From positions 124,001 to 188,000 of the forward strand of contig VFIW01000013.1 in the NCBI GenBank assembly GCA_006386115.1: a stretch of 64,000 bases of DNA, in the 5' to 3' direction. Positions 13,201 through 25,100 of this stretch are shown here, piece by piece. Position 1 is the first letter of the stretch, and every line of letters begins with the position of its first letter. Origin of the DNA: Globisporangium splendens (lineage: Eukaryota; Oomycota; Peronosporomycetes; Pythiales; Pythiaceae). Position numbers and translations under genes: made by a program. The notes beneath the pieces are model-generated. The model had not been told where the DNA came from and ran no database searches. It was given only the letters and a program-made list of their open reading frames with translations.

Positions 13201-15644
13201 TCAATCAGCTACACGACCTAGTGAAACAATTTGTCTGGGGCTCAAGGAATGGTAAGCCTGCGAAACCGTGGATGAAGGAAGAACAAGCTGAACTCAAAAT
13301 AATGAATGGAGGCTTGTCAGTACCCAACATCAGAACTGAGCTGATGACGATGAGTGCCACAGCAGTCTCCAAATGGGCAATCACTACCTCTCACATCGAT
13401 CAGGTCATCGGGGAAATCTTGCTGCATAACACAAGGGCTTCTTCGACGTACATCACGCCGCTCGATGCAATTCCAAGGCGGCCACCCCAGCTTCGTGATA
13501 ACATGTGGACAACTGGCGCAGCATTACGTGCGTCGCTCCATTCTCGACCCTATGAGCCCAGAGAACGTGATAATGTACGTTGGTGTTACGAGCACTTCAA
13601 GTCGGCAATTGTGCAGACTCAATGGGATGGCGATGTGTTCCAGATCGACCTCAGCTCTAAAATGTCTGACAGGCTTCCAGGTATCATCGCTGAAGGACGG
13701 AAGCTACGTGGGACATTCTGTGCAGAATGGCTGCCATACATGACCTCGACTGCAGATGGGTGGCTTCTTGATTCCAACGGCTCCCCATACAAGCTTGCTC
13801 ACACATCATTATCAGTTGGAACAGCACAACTGGGTGACATTCTTCGATGGGAGTGGATAAGACCAGGAGTGCTTAACTTCATCCCGACATGTGGAATCTC
13901 CAGATTCTCCCGGCCGTCTATTCGAGCGCTCGAGCGGTTATGTGCTACGTTGGTATCCAACTTCCCACAGCTTCTGTATCGACCACAGCAAACAGATGTG
14001 CTTCGGCTGTACAACGGGCAACGCCATTATAACCACGAATGGCATCTGCACACCAGTGAAGCAACTCTGACCCACGTCGACACGACCCTAGTCAAAGCTA
14101 TGCATACAGTTCACTCCGCAGTGGACTGTGACATCATGGCAACAAGAGACTTGAACGGGCAGAAGGTGTCGTTCGATGCACATCCACGTTTCACAAGAAT
14201 CGTGCAACTATGGGGTGGCAACGGACGATACAATACGACCAGATCTTTCTATCGGCAACAAGCTGCAGCAACGAGGACACAAATTGGCAAAGATACTCGA
14301 GATGCAGCAGTCAACAAAGCTGTCCATACAGCAGGATCTCTGTGGCCAGGACTGCAATTAATCCGATGGAGCGAATTACACAACATCCCAGGGATTACAG
14401 TTTATACGGCTCAGACTCTTCTCCGGCTGAAAGCCAACCGACTCTCCATGTGGAACTAGGAGAAAGCTGATCTGTCCTGCTCGAATCCTGAATGTTCCCA
14501 AGTTGTCCAATCTTCTGTTTAACATCTATTCTGGGAGTGTCCGAAAGCCAAACTGGTGTGGAACTACTTTTATGCGCTATGGGCGAAGATCGGAATCACT
14601 CCTGATCACGACCCCGCAATCTGGATCTTCAGTCTGGATCTACCAGATACTCCAAGGCATGCATGGACCACGATCAAGAGACATATTATCGGACACAAGT
14701 TCTCCAATGAACATCTCCAAGATCACCTCTATTCCGTCGCACACATGCTGTGGCGATATAGGAGCGCGTCGCTCATACAAGCCATTTGGTGTGCGCATCT
14801 GCGACGCATGGATTCGGATCCAATCGAATCGACTGCTGAGATGGCGATCATGATGACCAGATTAGAGGCAGGAATGCGAAACCTCACACGACTCGCTGAA
14901 GCGCAAGCTGGAGACTCGGACGGTCGCACGGTTGCAGCAGTTCTCAAGGCATATGTCGACTGCTTTCTCAGCCAAACCGACACCATCCCCTTGACTCCAA
15001 ATGATACTCGCGGCGTTTACCTGTTGTTTTTCGATGGTGGATCACGCGGCAATCCAGGACCAGGAGGGACTGGATCCATTATCGCGCGTGTCCATAAGGA
15101 CTCGCACACAGCCAGTTTAATTTGGGCCGCCAGCATGGCGTATAGCAGGAAGGACACGACCAACAACTTTGCCGAGTACTGGGGTCTCATACATGGACTC
15201 CGAGAAGCCCAACGCAGTCACTTCGAACCGTTGTGCGTGATTGGAGACAGTGCACTCATTATCTCCCAACAGCGAATGCATCGGTCCCCTCGACAGCACC
15301 GATTGGCACGTTTATACCAGACAAGTCGACGACTCGCGGATTGCGTCGACATCCGAGGATGGTACCATCACTACCGTGCCTTCAACAAGATGGCGGACTC
15401 AGCCGCCAACCTAGCCATGGACACCAGAGCCTCAACGCAGGTTCACTTCCCAACTCATCGAGCTGCTTTCAACAATCTCACCCAGGATCTTGACAACGAC
15501 GTCATGCATTGGCTTATGCGAAGTTCAGAAGACCCAAGGTCATTGGACAACACAAGGCAGCCTCACATAGGACCAAGAGAACATGCCATCCTGGTCAAAG
15601 ATTATTTAGAATTCAGAAGTGATCTATTGCAATCCGCGCTATAG
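10295..15644 (+). pseudogene. LINE ORF2 (endonuclease-reverse transcriptase-RNase H), disrupted
   Basis: Segment 1 (to 11585) carries an APE-type endonuclease with QETH, GGDFN and SDH motifs. A stop and frame change follow at 11585, another change about 11740-11800, then a TGA at 12133-12135 where a Trp codon is expected in GND-YRDHC, and a further change about 12200-12350. Segment 12351-14459 has the RT core (LDFTKAYDS, IRQGCPLAPLLF, GGYADDTTIY). After a stop at 14457-14459 come a Cys-x3-Cys...His-x4-Cys knuckle, interrupted by another nonsense codon, and frame 14556-15644 with RNase H (FFDGGSRGNPGPGG, NNFAEYWGL, GDSALI, NKMADSAANLAMD). The domains are recognisable and the lesions unambiguous, so this is a dead copy. 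Confidence 0.88.
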
Positions 15645-15749
15645 ACACATTTACACTCCTAGATGAAATTCGTAATGAAGATTAGTTAGGAGAATGGATA
15701 TTGTAGGTCACGACGATGAACCTAAATATACCTCACCTTATAAAGATAA

Positions 15750-15764
15750 AGATTTCGTCCAATA
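15750..15764 (+). repeat. Target-site duplication, right copy
   Basis: Identical to 8796-8810. It directly follows the TAAAGATAA-type tail of the LINE. Confidence 0.8.
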
Positions 15765-16047
15765 TGTGTCCTTTCAAGAAAGTCCGGCACAACTCTTCCA
15801 CTTTTTCACCAATCAGGATAGATTTGCAGCTTTTTTAGAAGACTGCAATGGACTGTGTTGGCTGAAAATCAAATTGGACGCGAAACGACGTGGCCATAAT
15901 GCTCGAAAGGGGACAATCAAAGCGAGCCATCGTCAACCGCGAGGCTTCTGGCGAGTGTCTGTAGCAACCTGGCACTGTTGCGTATCTAGGAGGCAGCAGC
16001 GTGGATGTACACGAGTTTTCTCAAGAGTACCGAGTCCTCCAAGTTGA
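15765..16047 (+). pseudogene. 3' part of a small ORF split by the LINE
   Basis: Removing the LINE and one target duplication puts the ATG at 8791 in frame with this stretch, which stays open to the TGA at 16045-16047 (roughly 100 codons). It contains Cys residues and a FWRV...WHCC segment. This faintly recalls the Cys/His DNA-binding head of MULE/FAR1-type transposases, but that resemblance is weak. The C-terminal part looks less protein-like. It may be a transposase remnant or a short host gene. With the LINE in place it cannot be made from its own start. Confidence 0.4.
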
Positions 16048-16449
16048 ATCATGCACCTGTATTCGAGTCGATCGGCTTGAAAACGGGGTTCATGCGAGCC
16101 AGTTGACTTTTATCATGCAGGGGTCAGCGATATCTGCGACGCAATCATAGTGCTGGAGGATGGAGTCGCATGCATACGTAACACGCCCGCTGTGCCGAAC
16201 GCAAAGTGATTCTCCAGTTGAGGGCCTCCATCGTGTGCACACTGACCTCGATTTTGAGTCTCAGAGACCATTATAAATGTTAATATTTAGACGGCTCTGT
16301 ACTCTATTAAAAACGATTTTGCTTGTGCATGGTGTCAAGTATCAGGATTGTCATTGGCATGTGCTTTGGTATCGAATACCAAGTATCAGAAAGGTGTGTC
16401 AGAAAGTATCGGTGTCCCAGCACACTGCTTCCCATCCCAAACACTCAAC
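16048..16449 (+). other. Intergenic, upstream of the ACBP-PRELI gene
   Basis: About 400 bases with no ORF, repeat or RNA gene that I can support. It presumably holds the promoter of the gene at 16450. Confidence 0.5.
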
Positions 16450-18868
16450 ATGGCGGAGCGGCGACGCGAGGAGGAGAGCTCTCTGCGCGGCTACGAGCAC
16501 GAGTTCGCGCGCGCGGCCGAGCAGCTCAAGGTGGAGGCCGCGGGTGGGCGCGTGTTCGTGAGCGACCCGCAGAAGATCAAGCTCTACGCGCTCTACAAGC
16601 AAGCCACCGATGGCGACTGCACCAAGCCGCAACCGAGTACGTCACATGATGCTTATGCGTATGGCTTCAGACTGTTCTTACTTATTGTTTATGATGCCGT
16701 TACGTGCACTACGCGGCTGTGCGCTGTAAATGTGTATGCAATAAAGGCGCCTTCCAGCCAGTGGTACGTGATTAAACGATACAATTTGACGTATTTGCAT
16801 TCGCGAATTCCTGGTATAATTTCTAATCATCGACGTATGTGTGTGTGTGGATATTGCGGAACGCAGGAACGCGCCAAATGGTACGCTTAGTGCCTGCAGG
16901 TCCTTGAGTGTGTATTGGTAGTAGTCTAGATTATTTACATGTGCATGTGCTTTTTCTGGTTTGTGTTTGTCGTGACAGGAACGGATGGCGAAGCGTGCAG
17001 GGAATGGAAGCCGTGGTCGCCAAACGGCGCTACGTGCTGCTAGTGATGGAGCTGGTACCAAGTTTCAAGATGCCGGTTGAGGAGGAAGAGCAGCAGCAAC
17101 CAATTGAGGAAGTAGACGAGGAGGAAGAACAGCCTGCCAAAGCAGTTGAGACCGACGAGGACGCAGATGTTGTTCCAGTTGGGGCTCCGGTTGTGGCAGA
17201 GCAGCAGCCACGTGCTCAAGTCGTACGAGCGCCGCTGGTGCGCCAGCCATCCCAGCCACAACCACAACCATGGCCAATGCATCGCCGTGTCCCTCCATTG
17301 GTGCCGCGTGAGCGCAAGCAGCCGGTCGCGGCGTCCTCGTACGCGGCGATTTGCGCGCAGCTCGTGCTTTTCATTGCGCTCGGTGTGGGATTTCTGTGTG
17401 TGGCCACGCGGATCGTGCTGCCGTTCTGCCATGAACAGATCGCGCAGCAATTCGGTGCGAACACATCGAAAGCGATTATCAAATCGATGGCGCCTGTATT
17501 GTGGTTTGCGCTCGGGTATCTGCTAGTCGCGTCCTTGCGCTCCAAGGTACGCTTCATATTGGACCAGTGTTCTGTTTATGACGAATACCTGATAGACGTG
17601 TTGTGCTTTATGCATGTAGACTTTTTCGTGGCGTCTCTTGTCGGGGGAGTTTGTGTGGCTGCGTCTTGCTTCGCCACGACGCGCAGCTCGTCCTGCGAGA
17701 CTACAACAGCGAGTACGACGTGTGCGACACTGGCAAGCTGAGCCTCAGCTATCTCCGACGGAGAAGCTACTGGAAGCATTCGGCATCCAAGTTGTAGACG
17801 AACCAACCAGCAATGACGATTCACTGGTGACGCCGCGTTTGGAATTGGTGCTACCTGAAAACCCAGACGCCATGGGCTTTGGCGACTCCGTGACCGAGTT
17901 TCGATTCCCATTGGAGCAGGTTTGTCCCCATCTCTCTGTCATTTGCTAAAGTCAAATACTATGTGTCTCTAACACGCATGCGGCCATTATGTTGCGATGC
18001 TTGCTCTGATGTAGACTGTGGACGTGTACTACCGCAAATTCAAGGAACCGCTCCCGGATCTGGAGAGTCCAAGCAAGCAACTGGTCGCGATCGAGTTGCT
18101 CGACGAGCACCACTTTGATGAATACGACGCAGTGTTTCGACGACGCAAGCTGCAATTCCGGTATGGGCTTGGGAGATTTTGTTCTTACGATAAACACAAC
18201 GCTCACTAACTTCATGCTGACCATTATTTGTTCCTTCTGCCTTTGCAGCAACAACGTTCCCTACCTGATCAAACGCCAGTTTGCAAACAGCGAGTTTATT
18301 GAGTACATTGAAGACTCGCTCCTCGACAAGCGCAACCGAGTAAGCAGGAGAACACTTTTTAGATCTGGGAATAAACTTATCGCTACTGGGAATAACGTTG
18401 TGTGTATGTTTGCTGTCAGATGTTCTACGTCTACACGAGAAACGAGACGTTCCAGTCGGTTGGCGTCATCGAAGACTTCTCGGTGTACCGAGTTGCGCCG
18501 GAGAACGCGGGATGGTAAATAACAAAAACCTTGATATTTTTGCGCTCTCGTGGACTTGAGACCCACGACATTACGACTACTTTGTGGTCCTTTTCCAATA
18601 GGACGCAACTTACGCAAGGTGCGCGACTTCACCTTACGAGCTCATCCATTGGTTTTTTGCGCTCCAAGGTATGATTTCACTGCCACTCATCCACGTTCTA
18701 ATCTAAACAAAGGAGCTGAAACTCATTTGTGACTGGTTTTGTTTGCGAATCGTACAGATTGAGTCCCTTGTGGCGAGCACGTACGCGAAGGAAGTGCCTT
18801 TGACTCGCGCGTATCACGAGCAGCGTCTGTGCGAAGAGTTCGGCAACCTAGCAGGAGCAGAAGAGTGA
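16450..18868 (+). CDS. Acyl-CoA-binding domain / membrane / PRELI-MSF1 lipid-transfer fusion protein
   Basis: Exons: 16450-16636, 16747-16763 (17 nt), 16867-16880 (14 nt), 16979-17546, 17620-17919 (start uncertain), 18015-18160, 18249-18339, 18420-18514, 18602-18668, 18758-18868. The first four give an ACBP fold: KLYALYKQATDGDC, then P-S-x5-ERAKW, then NGWRSVQGM, with spacing as in classic ACBP. An acidic/Gln/Pro linker and two hydrophobic segments follow (AAICAQLVLFIALGVGFLCV; APVLWFALGYLLVA). From about 17885 the chain matches PRELI/MSF1 (FPLEQTVDVYYRKF, then IEDSLLDKRNR, TRNETFQS, NAGWTQLTQGARL, IESLVAS). PRELI proteins shuttle phosphatidic acid or PS between membranes, and ACBP binds acyl-CoA. 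A membrane-anchored lipid-handling role is inferred. The 17620-17760 stretch is doubtful: the phase-consistent frame is unusually Arg-rich, while another frame looks more protein-like. Confidence 0.75.
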
Positions 18869-19177
18869 GAGTGATCGGGAAATATCAGAGAGCTTTCTGG
18901 TATCTCCACGACAAAGGACACAACAATCACAGTCTTCAAATCGAAACAGGTTTTAACAACGAGTCAAGACCACGCAGGTGAAGTTGTCTGTGATGCAATC
19001 TGTGTGTTTTTGTTATAATTTGGTGCGGCAGGAGAGTAGTTTCGCCATTTGCAGAGGGGCACGACTCCTCCTCCCAGGTTCGTTCATGATCTCTGTAGGC
19101 GTTTCATCAGTTTGACTTTTGGCAGCGACAGAGAAAGCAGGAGACTAGAAGATCGGTCGCCTGACTCCGCATGCGCC
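18869..19177 (+). other. Intergenic between ACBP-PRELI and ARM genes
   Basis: About 310 bases. Nothing recognised beyond likely 3' and 5' untranslated sequence. Confidence 0.5.
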
Positions 19178-22100
19178 ATGTCGAAGGTGCTGGAGCAGCT
19201 AGTCGCGAGAGGCCGGCACTGGAGCCGTTAATTCTTCTGCTGCAGTCGGACGACATTGAGATCCTGCGTGAAGTGTGTGCCGCACTGTGCAACCTCTCGA
19301 CGAGCGAGGAGACCAAATACGAGATTGCGAAGAGCGGCGCGGTGCCACCTTTGATTGCGCACGCGCAGTCGGAAGACATGGATTTGGCGCGACAAAGTTG
19401 CGCGACGCTCGCGAATCTGACCGAAGTTGAGGAAAACCAAGAGAAGATCTGCCTCGATGGCGGTGTGCAGCCTCTGATCGCGATGATGCGCTCGCAGTTT
19501 GTCGAGGTGCAGCGTGAAGCTGGTCGTGCGCTGGGCAATCTCTCGGCTATCCAGCGCAACCACGACGAGATTGTCGATCACGGAGACCACTAGTTGCTGA
19601 TCTCGTACTTGCTGTCACCAGACATGGTATCCCAGCGAGTCGGGTCTCTTGGGATTCACACTCTTGCGAAGCAATGCACTGCGGTACATCTCGGCGTTCA
19701 CGCAAGACGAAGACACGATGACCCAGCGGTTCGGCACACTCGCGATCGGGAACATCGCCGTGGACCCAAAGACCCACAAGGATCTGTTCGATCAGGGAGC
19801 CGTGACGGTACTGATGACGATCGACAAGTCGACGGACCTCGAGACCCGACGCTCGCTCGCGTTTGCGCTCAGCAACCTCGCAGCCAACGAAGCCAACAGC
19901 TCGATGATCGCGAAACTTGGTGTGCTGCGCACGGTTATTGCGCTTCTGCATGACGATGACGAAGATACCCACTTACAGGCGTGCTTTGCGCTGCGGCGCA
20001 TGGCGATCGAGGCGAAAAACCGAACCCAAGCCGTGTCGTTTGGTGCACTTAAGCTGCTGTTCAAACTTGCGGCGTCGGAAAGCGTCGAAGTGCAGCGCGA
20101 AGTATGCACAGCGCTGCGCAACCTGTCGCTGAGCGAAGACAACAAGGTTGTGATCGTGCTCAATGGCGGCCTCGTGCCATTGATCTCGCTCGTGCACTCG
20201 GATGACAACGAAGTCGCGCACCAGGCATGCGGCGTGCTCGCCAACCTCACCAAAGTTGTCGAGAACCAAGGTCGCATGGTCAAGGACGGCGTGCTGCAGC
20301 ACATCAAGTTTGTACTCCGGTCGAAGAGCGTCGACGTGCAGCGCGAGGCACTTCGCGCGATCGCCAACATGTCTGCCGAGTATGCATACACGTCGGAGAT
20401 CGTGTCTGGCGGCGGATTGACGCCTCTCATGACGGCACTGAGCTCTCCGGACTTCTTGAGCCAACGCTACGCGGCCATGGGGATTGCGAATTTGTCGACG
20501 CACGCCAACAACATCACCAAGATCATCCAGGACGGCATCGTCCCGATCCTCGTCGCGCTCGGGGAGAACCTCAACGGAGACTTGGACACGCAGCGGTATG
20601 CGATCTACACGCTGACCAACATGGGCAGCGTCCGCGCCACGCAGCCCCAACTCATCGATGCGAGCGTGCTGCCGCTGTTCACCGAACTGATTCGCCATGC
20701 TGACGTGACGCTGCGCAATGCTGCAGCGTTTGGTGTCGCGAACTTTGCAGCATTCCCCGAGAACCACATGCCGATCATGGTGACCGACGCGTTGTGTCTC
20801 GAGTCGCTGCTGTACATGGTGAGCTCGCAGGACCACAAGTGCCAGTACCGTGCCGTGAGTGCGCTCCGTGGTCTCTGCGTGAATGAGGTCGCGCGTAAGG
20901 AGATTGTGCGCTGCGGCAGGCTGCCTGCGCTCCTGAAGCTCACCAAGTCTGAAGATATGGACGTGCAGCAGGAAGTGCTCGCGTGCCTGTGCAATCTCTC
21001 GTTGAGCGGATGCATCGGCGCACACCCGGACGTGTTCATCGAAGCGTGCGATATGAGCTCCTTAGTCTCGTTCCTCTGCTCGGCAGATGCAACTTATCGC
21101 CTTTTTGGCGCCGTGACACTGGGAAGCATCGCGTCCAAGGTCGAGCACCAGGATGCACTCGTGGGTGCCAGAGCCGTCACGCCGCTGGTCGAGATCGCCA
21201 ACAGTGTTGACCTGGAGACCCATCGGTGCATCGCGTTCGCATTGTGCAACCTCGCGGCGAATCCAGAGCGCAGACAGCTCGTCGAAGAGCTCGGCGGGAT
21301 CGTCCCGATCATCCAGTTGGCGTGCTCGGACAATGTCGACGACCAGAAGACAGCGATCGCGGTTTTACGAGGGATCTCGAATCGCCCTGAGAGTCGACTT
21401 CGCATTGTCAGTGAAGGCGGCATGGAGCCGCTGCTTCTCGGAGCGCGCTCCAGGGATGCAGGACTGCAGCGCGAAGTCGCGATGACGACCTATAACTTGT
21501 CTCTGGCCGAGCCAACAAGCTCGATATCGCCAAGTCGCCGATGATGGGTGCGCTCATCAACCTGATGCTCTCGGCGGATGTGATCACAGCGAAATTCGCG
21601 TGTGTCGCGAACCTCGCCGAAAACTTCGACACCCACTTCAGCATCGAGCGCGAACGAGGACTTCATTTCTTCCTGGAGTTCCAGAAGCAAGCCACAGTCG
21701 CACCAGACGTGGCCCGAGAAGCGGTCAAGTGCGTCACGAATCTTTCCTCAGACTCTGCGCTGCACGACGCGCTACTCGCAGATTGCTGCCACGAGTTCCT
21801 GGTGCACGCGATCCAGCATGCCGATGTCCCGACGCGGTTGTTTGGCGCGATTGGACTGTGTAATCTCGTGGCGAACCCACAAAACCACTCGCGCGTGCTG
21901 CGTGAGCAAGTCGCCGAACCGTTGATTCGTTTGATATCGGATACTACGCATGCGGATCCACGAAGGTTTGCGATCTTGGCGGTTGGGAGTATTTTCGCCA
22001 ACCTCAAGAACCACAGCACATTCATCGACCAAGACGTGTTGCCGCCTTTGATCGCTGCATTGGAGCCGTTAGACGACATGGAGACGCGCTTCAATGCCGC

Positions 22101-25100
22101 GTTTGCGATCGGGAAGCTCGCCATGAACGACGCGTACCACGCGCTGATCGGCGAGCAGAGCAACTTTGGTGCGCCGTTGATCCAACTTGCGATCGATGCG
22201 GACGTCGCAGCGCATACTAGCGCACAATACCAAGCGATTTCGGGACTACGGCGGCTGACGTGTCTTGATACGAATCGCATGGACATGATGCACCGCGGCC
22301 AGCAGCAGCTCCTCGAGGCGCTGTTGCGCTGTGCGACGCAGCCCGAGCTCGAAAGCCAGCACGAAGTCGTCGCGTGCATCTGCAACCTGACGCTTGCGCA
22401 GGCGAACAAGATCGTCGTGGCTCAGTCTTCGAAGCTCTTCCACCAGCTGGTCACATTGTGTATGTCGACGGACATTGAGGTTGCGCGCAATGCGTATGGC
22501 GCGGTCGCCAACATCCCGGAAGACGTCGAGACCCACATGTACATGATAGACGTGCACGCTGTCCACGTGGGCGTGAAAACGATGCGAAGGCGCCATTTAC
22601 CAGTGTATCGCGAGGCAACGCGCATGATCAGCAATTTACTGAGTACCCCGGAGTTTCACATGATGCTGCTGCACGAAGAAGGGCTCTCGGCGCTCATGCG
22701 CGTCGCGAAGATCGAGGACCACGAGTGCCAGTACAACACGGCGCTGTCTTTCCACAAACTCTCGAGCAACACGGTCACTCACGCTGCGCTTCTAACTAGC
22801 GGCGCTGTGGAAACGCTGCATGCGCTTCTCACAGTGCCAGGTCTCGACGTCCAGCACCAGGCTGCTGCGAGTCTGAAGAATCTCACAGCCAGCAAGGAAA
22901 ACAAACCCAAACTAGCAGACGACGGCACGGTGCTGGCCATGGTCTCGTTGTTGCGCAGTCCTGACGTGACGCTCAAGTGCATGGGCGCCGCGGGACTCCG
23001 CCATTTGACTTTGCACACGCCGATCGAGGCGCAAGTCGTGCACGAAGGCGGTCTCCCCCCACTTTTCAGCTGCTGCGCGCTCGAGGACGACAACGTGCGC
23101 GTCCAGTGCTCGGGCATGCTCGCAAACCTGAGCGAGAACGTGATAAACCAAATGGAGATCGTGAAGCAGAACGGGGTGGCAGCACTCGTGGCGCTGGCGA
23201 AGGCGAGTTACGACCCTGAGATCGCACAAAACACGAGTCGGAGCTTTGCGAACCTGTCGTCGAATGCCGAGAACCATCTCGGCGTCTTCCATGTGAACGA
23301 GCTGCGCGCAGTGTTTACACTCGGGATGTCGAAAGAGGAGAACTGCGGCCGCGATGCGGCGACGTGTATCGGGAACCTGGCTGTCACGTCTAAGAACCAA
23401 TTCCAGATCACCGAGTGCGGTGGTCTGATTCCATTGACGCAGTTGCTGCAAAGCCAATTTGCCTCAAACCGCCAGTACGCGGCACGCGCGATGTATCGTC
23501 TGAGTGCACACGCTGAGAACCAGCCCCGCATTGTCGACGCTGGCGCGCTCGTGCCGCTGATCAAATTGCTGAGCGAGGTCTCCGACGATGTGGAAACTCG
23601 ACGCTGTGCCGCGATGACGATTTGCAACTTGTCCACGAACATCGCGAACGAGCAAAAGATCATGAAAGCCGGCGGCATGAGACCGCTCGTCATGCTGCTG
23701 CGCTCCACGAGCGTCGAGGTTGCCAAGTATGCGTGCATGGCGCTGTGCAACTTGACGGCCAACCCCGCGAACCAGCTGCACCTGGTGAAAGACGAAGGGC
23801 TGGACCCGCTCGTGGACCTCGCGTCCTCTCCAGATCCGGAGTGTGCGTACAATGCGAGCATGGTGCTCTCGAACGTCACTGCGCACCGTCAGAACAGGTT
23901 GGTCGTCGTCGAGAGGCACGCGTTGCGTCCACTGCGAGCGTTGAGCTTTGCTCCCAACCTAGAATGCCAGCACAGTGCTGCCTTGGCGATCTACAACGTC
24001 TCGTGTGCCCAGGCAAATCAATTCAAGATCGTCGAAGCTGGCATTGAGACCGCGCTCATCAAGCTCGCGGGCTCCAATGATGGCGACTGCAAACTCTACG
24101 CGACGATGACGCTCTGCAATCTCGCGGCAAACGTTGAAACGCGGCAAGCCGCAGCGCGTGGTGGCGGACTTCAGGCGCTCATCGTGTGCTCCAAAGACGT
24201 CGATGTGAGTGTGCGGCGCTATGCGTGCATCGCATTGTGCAACCTGGCGTGCGACCCGCTCTTCCAGGTCCAAGTGCTCGTGCATGGTGGTCTGCTCCGA
24301 TTGTCGCGATGACGGAGAAGGATGATGACCTTGAGTCCCAGCGGTTTGGCATCATGGCGCTCTCGAATCTAGCCGTGAACGAAGCCAACCACGAGCACAT
24401 GATCAGTCGTGGCGTATTGAAAGTGGCGCTGCGGCTCGGTATGTCCAAGGACGAAGACATTCGCCAGTACGCGGCGTTCGCGCTCGCCAACTTTTCGGGG
24501 AATGCCGACCACTGCGCCGTGATCGGCGAGGAAGGCGGCGTACTGACGCTGATCACGCTCGCGCACTCGGAAGACACCAACTCTCACACCCTCGCGATCT
24601 CTGCGCTGCGGCGACTGTGTCAGTTCTCAGCCCAGAACCGCGGCCGCATCGTGCGTGGTGGTGGATTAGTGCCGCTGACGATCGCCGGTCACTCGGAGGA
24701 ACTCGAGGCGCAACGCGAAGTCGCCGCGACATTCTGCAATCTGTCGCTGAGTGACGAGTACAAGGTGGAGATCGTGAACCAAGGCGCGCTTCGTCTGCTC
24801 ATCAAACTCGTGCAGTCGCCCGATCTCGAAGTCGCGCGGCAGGCGTGCGGCGCGCTCGCGAACCTCGCCGAGCATATCGACACGCACGAGACGTTCGCGC
24901 AGGAGCGGTGCGGGAGCTTCCTCATCGGGCTCATGAAGCATCGCAACCTCGAGATCCACCGTGAAGCCTCGCGCACAATGGCGAACTTGCTCTCGAGCTT
25001 CAAGCACCACACCGAGATGATCACGGACGGACTCACGGGGCTCGTGCACCTCGGGCTCTCACTTGACACTGAGTGTCAGTACAACGCCGCGCTTGCGTTC

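Larger units (their letters stand above)
8811..15749 (+). mobile_element. Full-length non-LTR retrotransposon (LINE; APE endonuclease, RT, RNase H), inactivated
   Basis: A 6.9-kb element bounded by a perfect 15-bp target-site duplication. In order: ORF1 (8972-10294), APE endonuclease (about 10520-11350), reverse transcriptase (about 11750-13300, catalytic YADD), a Cys/His knuckle near 14480-14545 and a C-terminal RNase H (about 15010-15430). It ends in a short TAAAG-rich tail rather than long poly(A). Several frameshifts and a nonsense codon break ORF2, so this copy cannot be autonomous. Endonuclease plus RNase H suits the I/Tad/L1-like groups. The exact clade cannot be assigned by eye. A 5'-truncated relative lies at 48642-49409. 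Confidence 0.9.

Noticed and set aside
19049..19231. A short ORF reading MQRGTTPP... into the ARM gene start
   Set aside because: The MSKVLEQL start in the same frame fits the ARM repeats better. The upstream part is probably leader.
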